This document shows, one piece after another, positions 7,391-16,863 of a stretch of DNA of 64,000 bases (position 1 is its first letter; each line of letters begins with the position of its first letter). This DNA is from Grimontia celer (lineage in GTDB: Bacteria > Pseudomonadota > Gammaproteobacteria > Enterobacterales > Vibrionaceae). The stretch spans positions 62,001 to 126,000 of the forward strand of contig NZ_FIZX01000004.1 of the NCBI RefSeq assembly GCF_900055185.1. Direction: 5' to 3'. The position numbers and the translations under genes were made by a program. A model generated the notes under the pieces. The model had not been told where the DNA came from. It saw only the letters and a program-made list of their open reading frames with translations, and made no database searches.

Positions 7391-7987
7391 CTATTCACAA
7401 GGTATAACTGTCTCTGTTTCGTGCGTATCAGCAAACTGAATTGTCAGGCAGTCCAACTGCCAGTTCAGATTGGTATGACTCGCTTTGAAGAAAAGCATAC
7501 CTTCACCATGATTTCCTTCGACAACATATTCCATTTCAGCAAAGCCTTCAGACTCAGGACCACCAATTGTTCCTGACCTTAAAGAATAATCATGAGGAAT
7601 CCCTATATTAGCCTTGAAAACCTCACTTTATTCCATCGAGGTTAACGCAAGCTTGGTAGACGGAGATGTCTCAAATTCATGAGTAAGAGAATGAGTAAAG
7701 ACGACAGAAAATAAAACAAGAACAACAATGTATCCAAGTGCTGCCCGCGACCATTTTTTTTGTGATGCTTTGAACGCATCAATACTTTCCCATTCATTAT
7801 TTTTCCATGCCCATTCATTACCCTTGGCACCGACAACGAACAGGTAGAAAACACCAAAGATAGGAACAAAGATCCAAAACGTTCTGTAACTTTTAAACCT
7901 TATACCCCAAATGACATTGATGTTCAGTGCGCTTACAGAACACGCAGCCCAAATGCAACGAATCCACGCTCTTTCAGTTAAACAAAA
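7391..7987 (-). pseudogene. Broken Coa1-like / DUF2628-like membrane protein gene
   Basis: One continuous minus-strand frame is interrupted by a single in-frame TAA at 7628-7630. Before the stop there is a TM segment (FWIFVPIFGVFYLFVVG), a DUF2628-like GNEWAWKNNEWESIDAF stretch and a second TM segment (ALGYIVVLVLFSVVF). After it the frame continues with IGIPHDYSLRSGTIGGPESE and NWQLDCLTIQFAD. That pattern resembles bacterial Coa1 (cytochrome oxidase assembly protein 1) domains. Neither part has a convincing start: an upstream TGA at 7988-7990 is followed by no ATG, GTG or TTG before the first TM segment. I infer an inactivated gene, with a sequencing error at the TAA as the alternative. Confidence 0.6.
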
Positions 7988-8164
7988 TCACACTCGCAAA
8001 TATTGATGTTTGTGTAGTGCGCCTGAATTTGCGCGCATGAACGTCTACTGATTGTTTTATTATTGGCTGCTTCATATATAAAACTAACGAAACAAAAATG
8101 AACCACGGTTTTGTTAGAAAAGAAGTATCCCAAGGAGATTGGGAAAAGCCAGCAAGGAAAGCGC

Positions 8165-10336
8165 ATGCAATCTAAAAACTCCTCTATGACTCCATCACTT
8201 CCACAGACGCTGTCTCAGGAAGCTATTCAGAATAGAGCGTTTCAGGTATCGGTATCACAAGCGTCATATAACTATATGTTCAGCTACATTGAGCCGCTGT
8301 CCCTCTCTGCAGGGCTGCCTAAAGGAGAGGAGTTCACGCTGGAGTATGAAGCGAAAGTTGCTAAGGTCTTTTTGCCCTTGCTGGAAAACTTCACAAAGGT
8401 TGTTGTGTCTTTGCTTGAGCGAGAGCTGCAGGACGATTTGACCGGCGATGTCTCAGAGTCGATCAAAAAGGTTAACGAGGCCTACCACGCGTTGAAATCG
8501 CCAAGTTCTCCACTGGCTGTGATTGAAGATGTAGCAGCAACCAAGGCGTTGCTCGAAGCACTGGCTGAGGTGCCTAATGCTATTGAAGGGGCGCTTAAAG
8601 GCCTCTCTCATCTACCCAAAGATTTCATGCACATCGTTGAGGGGCTGGCGAAAGTCACCAAGCAATTTGAGTCAGAGGGCTTTACGGCATTTCTGAAAGA
8701 CACGCTTTACTACACCTTGAATGAGGAGCGTGGGCATCAGTATCTCAAACCGAAAGGACTGGCAGATTACGAATTGCTGTTTAACACCTTGCCGACGCCT
8801 CAAGCTTTGGATGTAGAGCGCAAAGCGTGGATGCCGGAAGATGATTTACCGATTTGTCTGCAAGATTGGTACTTTGGCTACATGCAAATCGCGGGGTTTA
8901 ATACCACTAATCTCAGAGGTGTCAGAACACAGAAAGCAGCGCATGAGAATGTGTATTTGCTGGCTGAGCTTCTGGAGAAGATGCCCGTTACTGACGACAT
9001 TCTGCAGCAAGTCAGCGGTGATAGTACGTTAACGCTCACTGAGGCCGTCAATAAAGGCTTATTGTACGTTTGCGATTACACCATGTTTGAAGGCAAGAAA
9101 GGCGCGTCTTTGCATGGTTTACACCGCTACCCTGAAGCGCCGATTGCGCTGTTCTATTGGAATGCGTCGCCACCTCATGGCTACCCGACTGACGGCGCAA
9201 TGCAGCCCATCGCCATTCAATTAGGACAGCATTTTAATGCCGACACCACGCCAATTTTTACGCCAAATGACTGCACAAATAACAACGATGTCGATGGCGC
9301 AAAGTGGCTGCTGGCAAAAATGGTGGTGCAAAATGCCTGTACGATTGAGCATGAAACCGTGGCGCATTTGGGCGCGTGCCATTTGGTGATTGAACCCATT
9401 GTTGTCGCCAGCCATCGACAGTTGCCACAAACACACCCACTGATGGTGCTGTTGAAACCGCATTTCCGCTTCACCTTGGACATTAATCATGGCGCTTACA
9501 CCAGCTTGATGGTGCCAGGCGGCGTTGTGGCCTCCGTGATTTCAACCTCGCATCAGGAAACTGCGGAAGTACTGGTGGACGCTTATGAAAAGCGTCGCTT
9601 TGATGATCAGTATCCAGATAAGATCTTCCATCAACGTGGTGTCTCAAGCGACTCGTTACCGTCTTTCCCGTTCAGGGAAGATACCCTCGACCTTTGGGCT
9701 GCGATTCAGCAATTCGTGACTGATTATCTGTCGCTTTATTACGAGGGCGATACGGCGGAAGCGCGCAACAAAATGGTGCTGGATGATTTTGAGCTTCAAG
9801 CCTGGGTGAATGAGCTGGTTAATCCAAAGCGCGCCGCAGTAAGGGGCTTAGATGGCTTAACGGCAACGAATGATGAAAAGAGCCCGGTACAAATCGACAG
9901 TTTTGATTATCTCTGCCGTGTCGTGGCGCAAATCATTTATACCGCAAGTGCCCAACATGCTTCAGTGAACTATGCGCAGTATCCGCTGATGTCTTATATC
10001 CCTGGGGCGAGCGGAACGCTTTACAAGCCAATGCCAGGACGCAGTGAAATACTCGCTCAGGAAGATGTAGTTGATTGGCTGCCGCCTTTGGATGTGGCGC
10101 TCTATCAAACCTCATTCGCCTACCTGTTAGCCGGCGTGCAATATGACACCCTTGGTCACTATACGGATGACCCAAGAACCCAATACTTCACCGACAAACG
10201 TGTGGCACCGATACTGACTCAGTTCCACATGAACTTAAACAGAATCGAGATCGATATTCATGAGCGCAATGCCTCACGACCTATGCCGTATGTGATGCAA
10301 CTGCCCTCTTTGATACCGAACAGTATCAGTATTTAG
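8165..10336 (+). CDS. Bacterial lipoxygenase
   Basis: This 723-residue protein has the iron-ligand pattern of lipoxygenases. H396 and H401 stand in the HETVAH motif, followed by the conserved ACHLVIEPIVVASHRQLPQTHP region. H598 and N602 follow in QHASVNYAQYP, and the chain ends in isoleucine, which supplies the carboxylate ligand. It would oxidise polyunsaturated fatty acids to hydroperoxides. The length matches single-domain bacterial enzymes without the plant PLAT domain. No signal peptide is evident. I prefer the ATG at 8165, which follows AAGGAA, over the in-frame TTG at 8111. The gene stands alone, followed after 84 bases by a GGDEF gene on the same strand. Lipoxygenases are scattered in bacteria, which suggests transfer. 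Confidence 0.87.
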   Translation: MQSKNSSMTPSLPQTLSQEAIQNRAFQVSVSQASYNYMFSYIEPLSLSAGLPKGEEFTLEYEAKVAKVFLPLLENFTKVVVSLLERELQDDLTGDVSESIKKVNEAYHALKSPSSPLAVIEDVAATKALLEALAEVPNAIEGALKGLSHLPKDFMHIVEGLAKVTKQFESEGFTAFLKDTLYYTLNEERGHQYLKPKGLADYELLFNTLPTPQALDVERKAWMPEDDLPICLQDWYFGYMQIAGFNTTNLRGVRTQKAAHENVYLLAELLEKMPVTDDILQQVSGDSTLTLTEAVNKGLLYVCDYTMFEGKKGASLHGLHRYPEAPIALFYWNASPPHGYPTDGAMQPIAIQLGQHFNADTTPIFTPNDCTNNNDVDGAKWLLAKMVVQNACTIEHETVAHLGACHLVIEPIVVASHRQLPQTHPLMVLLKPHFRFTLDINHGAYTSLMVPGGVVASVISTSHQETAEVLVDAYEKRRFDDQYPDKIFHQRGVSSDSLPSFPFREDTLDLWAAIQQFVTDYLSLYYEGDTAEARNKMVLDDFELQAWVNELVNPKRAAVRGLDGLTATNDEKSPVQIDSFDYLCRVVAQIIYTASAQHASVNYAQYPLMSYIPGASGTLYKPMPGRSEILAQEDVVDWLPPLDVALYQTSFAYLLAGVQYDTLGHYTDDPRTQYFTDKRVAPILTQFHMNLNRIEIDIHERNASRPMPYVMQLPSLIPNSISI

Positions 10337-10420
10337 TCATTGGCATTTCCCTGCTGGGTATCCGGCAATGCTTGGCGGGGAGTGAAGGTGATAAGCCCAT
10401 TAACTCAGGAATCTACATGC

Positions 10421-12265
10421 ATGTGGCAACGTCGGATTAATCACTTTTTATCACTGGTGTTTTCCGTCCTGTTTATCACTTTCAGTGTCTCTGGTCTCGC
10501 GTCTGCGGAAACAACCATTGATTTGTCACAGTGGGAAAGCGGGAGGTCGACGGTTGATAAATTTCGTTTTATCGATGATCCCTCATATCAGTTAACCATT
10601 GATGATGTCGTGGCTATCACGGACTGGCAGCGCCCCGAAAAAGGTGAGGTTAACCGAGGCTTTTCGACGCTTCCGACCTGGATAAGTTTTCAATTATCTA
10701 ATCCTGAACCCGTCAGTAAAAAAGTCATTGTGGAGTATGTGGAGCCATCCGTAGAGACCATCGATTTCTACTTCCGCTTGAAAGGCGGTGACGGCACATT
10801 CACGCATCAACGCTTCGTCTACACTGAGCCCACAGACTCGCGGCCGGTCTCTTTTTACAGGCCTGCATTTTCAGTCGATGTCCCGCCTGACTCTGAGGTT
10901 GAGGTTTACTATCGCCTGTTTCAGGGAAGAGAATTCCCTATGCATAAATTTGACTCTATGCGTATCTGGGAAGAGTCTGACTTTTACCACTCTACACATG
11001 TAGAATTATCGCTATTGGTGATTTTGTTGTGTGTGGAAATTGCCATGGGTCTGTCTACCCTGCTCGCCTATTTCGCCACAAAAGACCGGCTTTATCTTTA
11101 TTACACCGCTTTCGCGTTTTCAGCCGCCTCACTTTTTGCTGCATTCAGCGGTGTGTGGAGCTATTTAATCGCATCACAGCACTATGAGTTATGGATGGTG
11201 GTGCTGCAGATAAACATTTGCCAACTCGTCGCCATTCTTTTTGTTCGTCACTTTTTGAATGTGCCGGAGCATTCACCACGTGTTGATAAAGTCATGCTGG
11301 CAGTGGTGACAGTGGTCGCGGTCGGCGTGGTCCTTAACCTCCTTGGTAAGCCTTATCTTTCCCGAATCATTATTGATTTCACCGCGATTGGGGCGTTCTT
11401 CCTGATCCCTCTGGGCATCTATGCTCACAAGAAAAAAGTGCCACACGCACTGCTGTTTTCAGGAAGTTGGGTGTTCTTTGCCATTGGTATGGCGCTCGCC
11501 TCAGCAAGACTCAGAGGGTACATCGCAGACAGCGCCTTCGCTGAATGGCTGATTTATTTTGGTGGTCTGATTGAAGTCATTTTGCTGACTACTGTCATGA
11601 TCCTTCGATTCAGACACATGCAGCGGGAAAAGCAACGCATTGAAGAAAAACACTGGAAATATTTGGAAAATGCCGCGCACGTTTTAGAAGAAAGGGTTAA
11701 AGCGCAAACCAAGCAACTGTATGAAGCCAAAGCACTGGCCGAAAAAGAAGCCCGCACCGACTTGCTGACGGGTTTACCGAATAGGCGCTCTTTCTTTGAA
11801 GGCGCACAGCAATTCATTGAGCGGGCGAAGCGCAACGCCTCGCCAAGTGTGCACCTGCTGATGATCGATATTGATCACTTCAAAAAGGTGAATGACACAT
11901 ACAGCCATGCCTGTGGGGACGCTGTTCTTCGACATGTCGGTAAGGTTTTAAACCAATCACTGCGAAAAACCGATCTCCTTTCGCGTCTTGGTGGAGAAGA
12001 GTTTGCTGTCATCATGGAAAACAAACCGGGAGAGGCAGCTCAAACCATGACAGAACGACTGCTTTCAGCCGTAGAAGATTCGGATATCGAGTTCGAAGAC
12101 CAATTTATTCGCGTCACCATTTCTGTCGGTATGGCCACCTGGCATCCCACTCAAAACCTCGACCAATTGCTGCAAAATGCTGACCACGCGTTATACCAAG
12201 CGAAACGGGAAGGCCGTAATCGCGTGGTCTACGCACCTAGGGAAAACGAAGTGCCACTGCCGTAA
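10421..12265 (+). CDS. Membrane diguanylate cyclase with 7TMR-DISM sensor
   Basis: A 614-residue protein starting at the second of two close ATGs after a CAGGA site. Residues 1-29 are a signal peptide ending LASA. A periplasmic beta-rich 7TMR-DISM extracellular domain follows to about residue 190, then seven membrane segments between about 195 and 400, a short coiled coil and a GGDEF domain. The active site is RLGGEEF, with RKTD five residues upstream as a product-inhibition I-site, so an active, feedback-controlled diguanylate cyclase is expected. The ligand is unknown. DISM extracellular domains often bind carbohydrates. It may be co-transcribed with the lipoxygenase. Confidence 0.88.
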   Translation: MWQRRINHFLSLVFSVLFITFSVSGLASAETTIDLSQWESGRSTVDKFRFIDDPSYQLTIDDVVAITDWQRPEKGEVNRGFSTLPTWISFQLSNPEPVSKKVIVEYVEPSVETIDFYFRLKGGDGTFTHQRFVYTEPTDSRPVSFYRPAFSVDVPPDSEVEVYYRLFQGREFPMHKFDSMRIWEESDFYHSTHVELSLLVILLCVEIAMGLSTLLAYFATKDRLYLYYTAFAFSAASLFAAFSGVWSYLIASQHYELWMVVLQINICQLVAILFVRHFLNVPEHSPRVDKVMLAVVTVVAVGVVLNLLGKPYLSRIIIDFTAIGAFFLIPLGIYAHKKKVPHALLFSGSWVFFAIGMALASARLRGYIADSAFAEWLIYFGGLIEVILLTTVMILRFRHMQREKQRIEEKHWKYLENAAHVLEERVKAQTKQLYEAKALAEKEARTDLLTGLPNRRSFFEGAQQFIERAKRNASPSVHLLMIDIDHFKKVNDTYSHACGDAVLRHVGKVLNQSLRKTDLLSRLGGEEFAVIMENKPGEAAQTMTERLLSAVEDSDIEFEDQFIRVTISVGMATWHPTQNLDQLLQNADHALYQAKREGRNRVVYAPRENEVPLP

Positions 12266-12290
12266 ATGCGGTGGCATGCCTTTCATTTTC
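12250..12290 (+). terminator. Possible terminator of the 7TMR-DISM cyclase gene
   Basis: GCCACTGC and GCGGTGGC form an eight-base stem with one G-T pair around a seven-base loop, spanning the stop codon. Only a discontinuous T-rich tail follows, so the call is weak. Confidence 0.35.
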
Positions 12291-12423
12291 AACGCGCCGT
12301 TTTCTGCTCCCCTCGCGCCAAATCGCACAAACTTTAACCAAATCAAGTTTCTAATCTGTAAACATCACTACACTGAAGAAATGGCTTAAGTTGGATTAAT
12401 CCTTAAAACCCAAGGGGAAAGGT

Positions 12424-12771
12424 ATGCTCGATAGGCTGGATTGTCTTCACAAATTGCTCCCTAGCGGCAGCAAGCACAGTGTTGTGCCTATGTATATGTT
12501 CGCCAATGATGCAGGGCTGCCGGTGGTGCTTCGCCTCAATATTCGTGGCGGCGATAAGTCGCTACCAATTATGGTGGTCGCGTTTGATATCGATACCCTT
12601 GCTAAGTCAGTGCACTGCGAGATTCAGTACCCCCGAGAAAAGATAAACTTCAAGCTCTATGGACAACTGACGTCTTCCCGTTTCCACATCGGTACCCATG
12701 AAATCACCAGTTGGGAGTCATTGGAAAAACTGGCGATTGAGTGGCTGAGATCCCCAGAGCCGACAACATAG
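12424..12771 (+). CDS. Hypothetical protein, 115 residues
   Basis: A small soluble protein preceded by an AAGGGGAAAGGT ribosome site. It contains a beta-rich stretch (GLPVVLRLNIRGGDKSLPIM) and a C-terminal helix (WESLEKLAIEWLR). No signal peptide, membrane helix or catalytic motif can be seen, and I do not recognise a family. It stands alone between the cyclase and the GH30 gene. Confidence 0.6.
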   Translation: MLDRLDCLHKLLPSGSKHSVVPMYMFANDAGLPVVLRLNIRGGDKSLPIMVVAFDIDTLAKSVHCEIQYPREKINFKLYGQLTSSRFHIGTHEITSWESLEKLAIEWLRSPEPTT

Positions 12772-13005
12772 CGCCACTGGCGTTTATTCCTCTTCCACGA
12801 TTCGCTCTCTTTCAGCACCTCTGGTGGCACCTTGGCTCGCCCTTTGTCCCAATCGCAAGAATACTGAAAACCTAAACCACTCCGACTAGTTACAAGCCCA
12901 CCTGAAACCGTTATACCTATCCGCGGGTGTCAGCTCACTGCGTAAAAGGGACTATTGCGCGGTCGCTGAATAAACAAAAAACCATCCCACTGTGGAGCGA
13001 ACAAC

Positions 13006-14709
13006 ATGGAAGTGAGAGCAGTCGCTGCGGCGCTTGTTGCGTTGTCTTCGGCAATGCTGCTTTCCTGCACTACTGATAAAGACAGGGAGCAAGCATTGAG
13101 TAATAACAAGAATTTTGGCTTAACCTCAACGAGTGAAATCCTGCTGACCAGCGAAGCGGGAGACAAAATGTCGGTGATGCCAAACCAGTCCTTCACCACT
13201 GAACGCGCAAACGGCACACAAGTCGTCATCCAACCGGATATCACCAAGCAAACCATTACTGGGATCGGTACGTCTTTCACTGAATCTGCTGCGTTTGTAT
13301 TAGCTCACCTTCCGCCAGAAAAGCGTCTTGAGGTCATGAACAACCTCTACGGCGAATCAGGCGCAAACTTCTCGCTGACCCGCACGCCGATTGGCTCGAC
13401 CGACTTTTCTGTGGAAGGAAAGCTCGGCTATGCCGAAGTGGAAGGTGATGCGGCGCTGGAGCACTTTACTATCGCACCAGACAGTGATGGCTTTTCAAAA
13501 GCTAAGTATCCAGGTATTCAGGATGAATCGTTCGACGTGCTGCCGATGATCAAAGAAGCAAAGTCGATCAAAGCAAAACAAGATGACGGCACCCTGAACA
13601 TCATTGCCTCTGCCTGGACAGCGCCACCTTGGATGAAAGACATCAATACCTGGTTCATCAAAGGCTCAGAAGAGAACGACTGGGAAGGCACGGGCGGATC
13701 GCTCAAACCGGAATATGAATCCACTTATGCGGATTATCTGGTGAAATACCTTGAGCACTATAAGGAAGCCGGAGTTGATATCTGGGGTTTAACGCCAGTC
13801 AATGAACCGCACGGCAACAGCGGCAACTGGGAGAGCATGCACTTTACTGCTGAGAGCCAGAATACCTTCATCAAAGAGTTTCTTGGTCCGGCTTTAAAAG
13901 AAAGCGCTTTCAGCGATACTCGATTGCTGATCTACGATCAAAACCGTGATCATCTGGAACATTGGACGGATGTGATCCTGGGCGATCCCGACACCGCGCC
14001 GTATGTTTATGGCTCTGCCGTTCACTGGTATTCCAGCACGGTGGATGTGTACGAAGAGGTGCTGGAGAAGGTACACAACAAATTCCCGGATTTCGCCATC
14101 ATCCATACTGAAGGCACCATTGACGATCTCGGTAAGCCTGCGCCGAAAGGCATTTTGGATCCGGTGAAATTTCAGGAGTCCGGCTGGTTTGATAACGACG
14201 CGTTCTGGTGGAATGAAAACGCGACCGATTGGGCATACACCGCTACTTGGGCGCCAAACCCGGAAAACCACCCTATCTACACCCCAGTGCACCGCTACGC
14301 GCGTGACATTATCGTCAGTCTGAATCACTGGATGAACGGCTGGGTAGATTGGAATGCGGTGCTAGATGCCAAAGGCGGACCTAATCATGCCGGGAATTTC
14401 TGCGGGGCGCCGATCATGATTGATACGGAAACGGGCTATGTCTATTACACGCCGATTTATGATGTGTTAGCACAGTTCAGCCGCACGATTCGCCCCGGTG
14501 ATAAAGCCGTCAAAACCGATACTTTGTTAGGCGGATTGGAACAGGATGATTTACATGCCAGTGCAACGGTGAATGAATCAGGATTGCTGAGTGTGCAACT
14601 GCTCAACACGACCAAGAAGCCGATACAGTTTGATTTGGTGATTGGTGCGCAGAGTGCGCTGATAACCCTGCCAGCGAATGCACTGCAAACGGTAAGGGTT
14701 CAACTTTAA
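13006..14709 (+). CDS. Glycoside hydrolase family 30 lipoprotein
   Basis: A 567-residue protein with a lipoprotein signal peptide whose lipobox is LLSC (cysteine near residue 22), so it should be anchored in the envelope. The fold is GH30: GIGTSFTESAAFVL, the TRTPIGSTDFS segment and SAWTAPPWMKDIN. The acid/base glutamate is E267 in TPVNEPHG and the nucleophile is E369 in IIHTEGT. A C-terminal beta domain follows from about residue 480. Family members act on beta-1,6-glucan, glucosylceramide, xylan or related substrates, and the exact substrate cannot be read from sequence. No transporter or sugar operon is adjacent. A GGAG site eight bases upstream supports the start. Confidence 0.88.
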   Translation: MEVRAVAAALVALSSAMLLSCTTDKDREQALSNNKNFGLTSTSEILLTSEAGDKMSVMPNQSFTTERANGTQVVIQPDITKQTITGIGTSFTESAAFVLAHLPPEKRLEVMNNLYGESGANFSLTRTPIGSTDFSVEGKLGYAEVEGDAALEHFTIAPDSDGFSKAKYPGIQDESFDVLPMIKEAKSIKAKQDDGTLNIIASAWTAPPWMKDINTWFIKGSEENDWEGTGGSLKPEYESTYADYLVKYLEHYKEAGVDIWGLTPVNEPHGNSGNWESMHFTAESQNTFIKEFLGPALKESAFSDTRLLIYDQNRDHLEHWTDVILGDPDTAPYVYGSAVHWYSSTVDVYEEVLEKVHNKFPDFAIIHTEGTIDDLGKPAPKGILDPVKFQESGWFDNDAFWWNENATDWAYTATWAPNPENHPIYTPVHRYARDIIVSLNHWMNGWVDWNAVLDAKGGPNHAGNFCGAPIMIDTETGYVYYTPIYDVLAQFSRTIRPGDKAVKTDTLLGGLEQDDLHASATVNESGLLSVQLLNTTKKPIQFDLVIGAQSALITLPANALQTVRVQL

Positions 14710-14745
14710 GGGCGATGCCCTGAGGAAGAAAAAGCAGTAAATAAA

Positions 14746-14774
14746 ACTGCGCAATATACCGCGTATTGCGCAGT
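14746..14774 (-). terminator. Terminator of the cold-shock gene
   Basis: ACTGCGCAATA and TATTGCGCAGT form a perfect 11-base stem with a seven-base loop. On the minus strand it is followed by TTTTATTT, just downstream of the cold-shock stop. Confidence 0.8.
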
Positions 14775-14785
14775 CTCTCGCTGAA

Positions 14786-14998
14786 TTACAGCGCTTCTAC
14801 GTTAGTCGCTTGAGGACCTTTTTGGCCTTGCTCAACGTTAAAACGTACTTTCTGACCTTCAGCCAGAGTTTTGAAACCGTCAGAAACGATTGCACGGAAG
14901 TGAACGAATACGTCCTTACCACCGTTGTCTTGAGTGATGAAGCCAAAACCTTTAGTTTCGTCGAACCATTTTACCAGACCAGTCGATTTATCAGACAT
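14786..14998 (-). CDS. Cold-shock protein, CspA family
   Basis: A 70-residue single OB-fold protein with RNP1 (KGFGFITQ) and RNP2 (DVFVHF). It starts at the ATG at 14996-14998, seven bases after GAGG. The longer frame from 15040 adds residues atypical for the family. Such proteins bind single-stranded RNA and DNA and melt mRNA structure, after cold shock or in normal growth. The 311 bases upstream could hold a long structured 5' leader, as in cspA genes. A candidate -10 (TATAGT) lies at 15200-15205. Confidence 0.93.
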   Translation of the reverse strand: MSDKSTGLVKWFDETKGFGFITQDNGGKDVFVHFRAIVSDGFKTLAEGQKVRFNVEQGQKGPQATNVEAL

Positions 14999-15309
14999 AG
15001 TAACCTCTAATTTGTTTTTAAATGAGTGTGTTAACGACAAGCTAAACGCTGACGTTGAACAGTAAGGCTGTATGGAAAGCTATTGAATGGTCGATGAAGC
15101 ACAAGTTGACGCAGGGTATTAACGAAGACTATCGAGAAGTAGCTGAGAAGAAACTTAAACTAAATTTGGCATTAACAGCTCTTTCTGAGCCAGGCGCGAA
15201 CTATACAGTGTGCCGGTTAAATAGCGAGCTTTTTTTTCACTTTTCACGCATGTAGTCGTTTCCCCTGTATACTCCTTCCCTCTGTTTCTCTTGTTCCGGA
15301 AGCTTCCCA
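14999..15309. promoter_or_regulatory. Divergent region between csp and the exonuclease, with probable csp leader
   Basis: A minus-strand TATAGT at 15200-15205 would give a leader of about 195 bases before the csp ATG, typical of cold-inducible csp genes. No good -35 is visible. A 66-codon plus-strand frame (15055-15255) crosses the region but begins at TTG and lacks a ribosome site, so it is not accepted. Confidence 0.35.
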
Positions 15310-15942
15310 ATGCCATCTACTGCCGCTAATACCGTCGTTGTCCTCGACTTCGAAACCACGGGCTTATCACCTAACATGGGTGACCGCGCCATTGAAATCG
15401 GTGCAGTAAAGCTGGTTGACGGTGAGGTAGTCGACACCTTTCAGGAATTAATGAACCCCGGCTTTCGCGTCAGCAGTTTTATCGAAGGCTACACTGGCAT
15501 CACCAACAATATGCTGCGCACCGCATCAGGCTGCGAAGATGTTATGAGTCGCTTTGCTGTGTTTATCGCTGACTTTAATCTTGTGGCTCACAACGCCTCT
15601 TTCGATAAGCGCTTTTTGGATGCGGAACTGGAACGTCTGCGCGCAGATTATTCCGGTCAGTTTACTTGCTCAATGCTGATTGCCCGCCGTCTTATTCAAG
15701 ACTCCCCCACCCATAAACTCGGCGATCTCGTGCGTTTTAAGGGCATTGCCAATGATGGCGTTTTCCACCGCGCATTGGCTGATGCTGAAATGACAGCAAG
15801 ACTCTGGCTGCTGATGCTTGAAGAGCTTCAACAACAAGGTGTTACCAATCCAAGCTTTAGGTTGATGCAAACCATCAGCAAAACCAGCAAACAGGCATTG
15901 CCGTCTTTTCTCAACAAACAGCGCGTAACAGCCAGCATTTAG
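15310..15942 (+). CDS. DnaQ-family 3'-5' exonuclease
   Basis: A 210-residue stand-alone DEDDh exonuclease: Exo I FETTG (in VVLDFETTGLSP), Exo II HNASFDKRFLDAEL, and Exo III HRALADAEMT. It resembles the epsilon/PolC proofreading domain but has no polymerase or clamp-binding extension that I can identify. It probably trims DNA or RNA 3' ends in repair or turnover. A GGAAG site precedes the ATG. It is a single-gene unit, divergent from csp. Confidence 0.85.
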   Translation: MPSTAANTVVVLDFETTGLSPNMGDRAIEIGAVKLVDGEVVDTFQELMNPGFRVSSFIEGYTGITNNMLRTASGCEDVMSRFAVFIADFNLVAHNASFDKRFLDAELERLRADYSGQFTCSMLIARRLIQDSPTHKLGDLVRFKGIANDGVFHRALADAEMTARLWLLMLEELQQQGVTNPSFRLMQTISKTSKQALPSFLNKQRVTASI

Positions 15943-16087
15943 TGTGAAGCGCCCTGCATCTTCCGACTCTTCTTGATACAGCTTCGGATCCACTCTTGAG
16001 ACTTAGCATAAATAGAACCAAGCTATTTTTGAGTTTGAGTAAACTTTATGCATACGAAAAACAAGAAAATGCAATGTCAGGTGAATA

Positions 16088-16855
16088 ATGAACTTACTGA
16101 GTAAGTCGCGGTTAAAATCCGCCATCTGCTGCCTTATCGCACTTCCACTGCTGCTCAACAGTCAGCTCGCGTTATCTCAAACATTCACTGTGATGACAGA
16201 GGACTTCGCCCCGTTTGGCTATGTTGAAGGGGGTGAGCTTACTGGCCTATCTGTCGAGATCGTCCGGGAGATGTTCACGATCGTCGAACATCCTGACGAT
16301 ATCGAGATCCTCCCTTGGGCAAGAGCGTTCAAAGAAGCGCAGCGGAAAGAACGTCGTATCCTGTTTTCCATGAGCCGGACGGAAGAGCGAGAGCCGCTGT
16401 TCAAGTGGGTCGGTCCTTTAGTCGAAGACAGAATCCGCTTCTTTCGCCGCAAAGATGCCAATACTGATATCCAATCACTCGAAGACGCGCGAGGGGTCAA
16501 CTCTATTCTGGTGACCCGAGGTTTCCCGGAAACCGGGTTTCTGCAAGCTCAGGGGTTCAACAATCTTTATGTGACCAACTCACCAATACAGAGTTTTTCT
16601 ATGTTGGCCATGGGACGGGGGGATTTGGCACCAATAGGGGAGTTTGCTTACAAGCCGATGATGCAAAACAGCAGCATCAATCCAGACAGTATCGAGAAAA
16701 CTGACATTACACTGTTCAACATTCAGCTTTATATCGCTTTCTCCAAAGACACGCCAGACGAAGAGGTTGCCCGCTGGCAAGCGGCGTTGGATCAGGTGAA
16801 AGCGTCAGGCAAATACGCAGAGATTGTCAGTAAATATTCTGAATTAGAACAGTAG
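16088..16855 (+). CDS. Periplasmic solute-binding protein, family 3 type
   Basis: A 255-residue protein with a signal peptide (cleavage after LALS or nearby). The SBP_bac_3 fold shows FTVMTEDFAPFGYVEGGELTG at the start and KASGKYAEIVSKY at the end. Members bind amino acids or other small polar solutes. No permease or ATPase lies nearby, so it may be an orphan binding protein or feed a sensor. It converges with the lipoprotein gene eight bases downstream. Confidence 0.75.
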   Translation: MNLLSKSRLKSAICCLIALPLLLNSQLALSQTFTVMTEDFAPFGYVEGGELTGLSVEIVREMFTIVEHPDDIEILPWARAFKEAQRKERRILFSMSRTEEREPLFKWVGPLVEDRIRFFRRKDANTDIQSLEDARGVNSILVTRGFPETGFLQAQGFNNLYVTNSPIQSFSMLAMGRGDLAPIGEFAYKPMMQNSSINPDSIEKTDITLFNIQLYIAFSKDTPDEEVARWQAALDQVKASGKYAEIVSKYSELEQ

Positions 16856-16863
16856 CCCTGAGA

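Noticed and set aside
8111-8164. N-terminal extension of the lipoxygenase from a TTG
   Set aside because: The ATG at 8165 has a better ribosome site (AAGGAA) and the extra residues are not family-like.
15055-15255. Plus-strand frame of 66 codons in the csp/exonuclease divergent region
   Set aside because: It starts at TTG without a ribosome site, crosses the expected csp leader, and no family is recognised.
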